NCBI RefSeq assembly: GCF_000215745.1
Contig: NC_015663.1
Coordinates: 2,852,001-2,916,000 of the forward strand
DNA from: Klebsiella aerogenes KCTC 2190
Lineage (GTDB): Bacteria; Pseudomonadota; Gammaproteobacteria; Enterobacterales; Enterobacteriaceae
Length of the DNA stretch: 64,000 nt
Direction: 5' to 3'
Positions 63,089 through 64,000 of the stretch are shown in pieces. A program made the position numbers and the translations under genes. Positions within the stretch are counted from its first letter, which is position 1; each line of letters begins with the position of its first letter. The notes below the pieces were generated by a model, which was given only the letters and a program-made list of their open reading frames with translations, did not search any database and was not told the DNA's origin.

Positions 63089-64000
63089 TTAATCTTGAGG
63101 TGTTGAAGCCGCGATTAACTTTTCGCGGGTCACCGCATGGCGCGGTAAATCGGCGGTAATGCGGCCATCGGCCATCACCAGGATGCGGTCGGCCAGCGCC
63201 ATCACTTCATCCAGCTCCGAAGAGGAGAACATAACCGCCAGCCCCTGCTGGGCCATTTTGCCGATCAGGTGATAGACATCGGTTTTTGCGCCGACGTCGA
63301 TACCGCGCGTCGGTTCGTCAAGGAAGACCACCTGCGGCTGGGTCATCAGCGCCTTACCCAGCACCACTTTTTGTTGATTGCCGCCGCTCAGCGAGGTGAT
63401 GGGCAAATTGGCGTCGCTCACCTTGATAGCCAATTGCTGAATCATCTCTTTTACGCAGGACTCTTCTTTCTGCGGATTCAGCCACCGCCAGGCGCGGCGA
63501 AAACCCTGCAGGCTAAAATCAGAGAGCGTCATGTTGGATTGAATTGACATCATCTGCACCACGCCTTCGCCCTGACGGTCTTCCGGCACCAGCGCCAGGC
63601 CCTTTTTCAGGCGGTGTTGAAAGCGAGATTTGCCGATGCTTTCGCCGTTAAGATGTACCTCGCCGTTCTGGCAGGGCATCAAGCCAACCAGCCCTTTAAA
63701 CAGCTCGGTGCGCCCGGCGCCCAGCAGGCCGTAAATGCCGATCACTTCGCCTTTGCTGAGGGTAAAGGTGACATCATTGAGTTTGTAGCCGCCGCTCGGA
63801 TGCAGCGCGGTCAGCCCCTTAACGTCAAGCACCGCGTTGCCTTTTGGCGCGGGCTGATAATCAAAGTGCTTTTTCTTATCGCCGACCATCTGCTCAATGA
63901 TCCACGGCACGCTGGCGTCGCTGACGTTGCGTTCGCTGATAAAGCGACCGTCGCGGAAAATGGTGATATTGTCGCCAATCTCCATCAGCTCTTCGAGGCG
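63089..64000 (-). CDS. Sugar ABC transporter ATP-binding protein (partial, 5' end off window)
   Basis: Open to the right edge (last codons read RLEELMEIGDN in frame), so only the C-terminal ~303 residues are seen. The second ATPase half is complete: GLLGAGRTEL (Walker A-like loop, degenerate as usual in this half), LALVPEDRQGEGV, SGGNQQKVVLGK signature and VVFLDEPTRGIDVGAK Walker B. This matches RbsA/MglA/XylG-type proteins with two ATPase halves. Operon partner of the permease and the two dehydrogenases; substrate unknown. Confidence 0.88.
   Translation of the reverse strand, partial: RLEELMEIGDNITIFRDGRFISERNVSDASVPWIIEQMVGDKKKHFDYQPAPKGNAVLDVKGLTALHPSGGYKLNDVTFTLSKGEVIGIYGLLGAGRTELFKGLVGLMPCQNGEVHLNGESIGKSRFQHRLKKGLALVPEDRQGEGVVQMMSIQSNMTLSDFSLQGFRRAWRWLNPQKEESCVKEMIQQLAIKVSDANLPITSLSGGNQQKVVLGKALMTQPQVVFLDEPTRGIDVGAKTDVYHLIGKMAQQGLAVMFSSSELDEVMALADRILVMADGRITADLPRHAVTREKLIAASTPQD

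Overview
The window looks like a chromosomal segment of a Klebsiella/Raoultella-type enterobacterium. Three things point there: the Ser-type arylsulfatase operon atsBA with moaR and moaEF (the Klebsiella monoamine regulon), the ramR-romA-ramA locus, and a backbone order pheP-ybdG-nfsB-ybdF-ybdJ-ybdK as in E. coli but with several Klebsiella-type insertions. GC content is high across the genes, with a few AT-rich intergenic patches. Species cannot be fixed from the sequence alone. No rRNA, tRNA, prophage, transposase or CRISPR array was seen.

Left part (1-8.6 kb): a yahJ-I-G-F-E-D operon on the minus strand (Tat-type amidohydrolase, carbamate kinase, three-part FdrA-like transcarbamylase, ankyrin protein), divergent from yahC and the LysR gene yahB. 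An IprA/YaiV-like regulator follows. At 8.7-12.1 kb there is a yiaWV-like membrane fusion pair and three envelope proteins: an 11-residue-repeat protein, an RcnB-like protein and a SYLF lipoprotein. At 12.3-15.4 kb lie an M20 amidohydrolase, an orphan amino-acid binding protein and an aldo/keto reductase.

Middle left (15.5-31.8 kb): moaFE, atsAB and divergent moaR; then an MFS transporter coupled to a class II histone-deacetylase-like amidohydrolase; then a higBA toxin-antitoxin pair. Next is an amine-catabolism-like cluster (DUF3156-like protein, APC permease, cupin, PuuB-like oxidase, divergent aldehyde dehydrogenase) with shared regulatory motifs, followed by a second-type NADH dehydrogenase gene.

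Middle right (31.8-50.9 kb): a probable Fur-controlled, structured-leader operon of a YncE-like lipoprotein and a TonB-dependent receptor; pheP; ybdG; an MFS efflux pump with divergent XRE regulator; a DUF2157 membrane protein; nfsB; ybdF; ramR-romA-ramA with its operator; ybdJ; an unlisted 36-residue membrane protein; a P2-type cation ATPase with altered ion-site residues; a phosphodiester glycosidase-family protein; and ybdK.

Right part (50.9-64 kb): a three-unit 123-bp tandem BIME, then the choline-glycine betaine locus betA-B-I/betT, a small AT-rich orphan gene, the folate-independent methionine synthase pair mesX-mesD, and a sugar-type ABC transporter with two short-chain dehydrogenases running off the right edge.

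The window is therefore rich in nitrogen, sulfur and amine scavenging functions. The best candidates for new biology are the yah transcarbamylase operon, the amine cluster with its symmetric control region, the structured leader before the YncE-like/TonB operon, and the small protein beside the atypical P-type ATPase.
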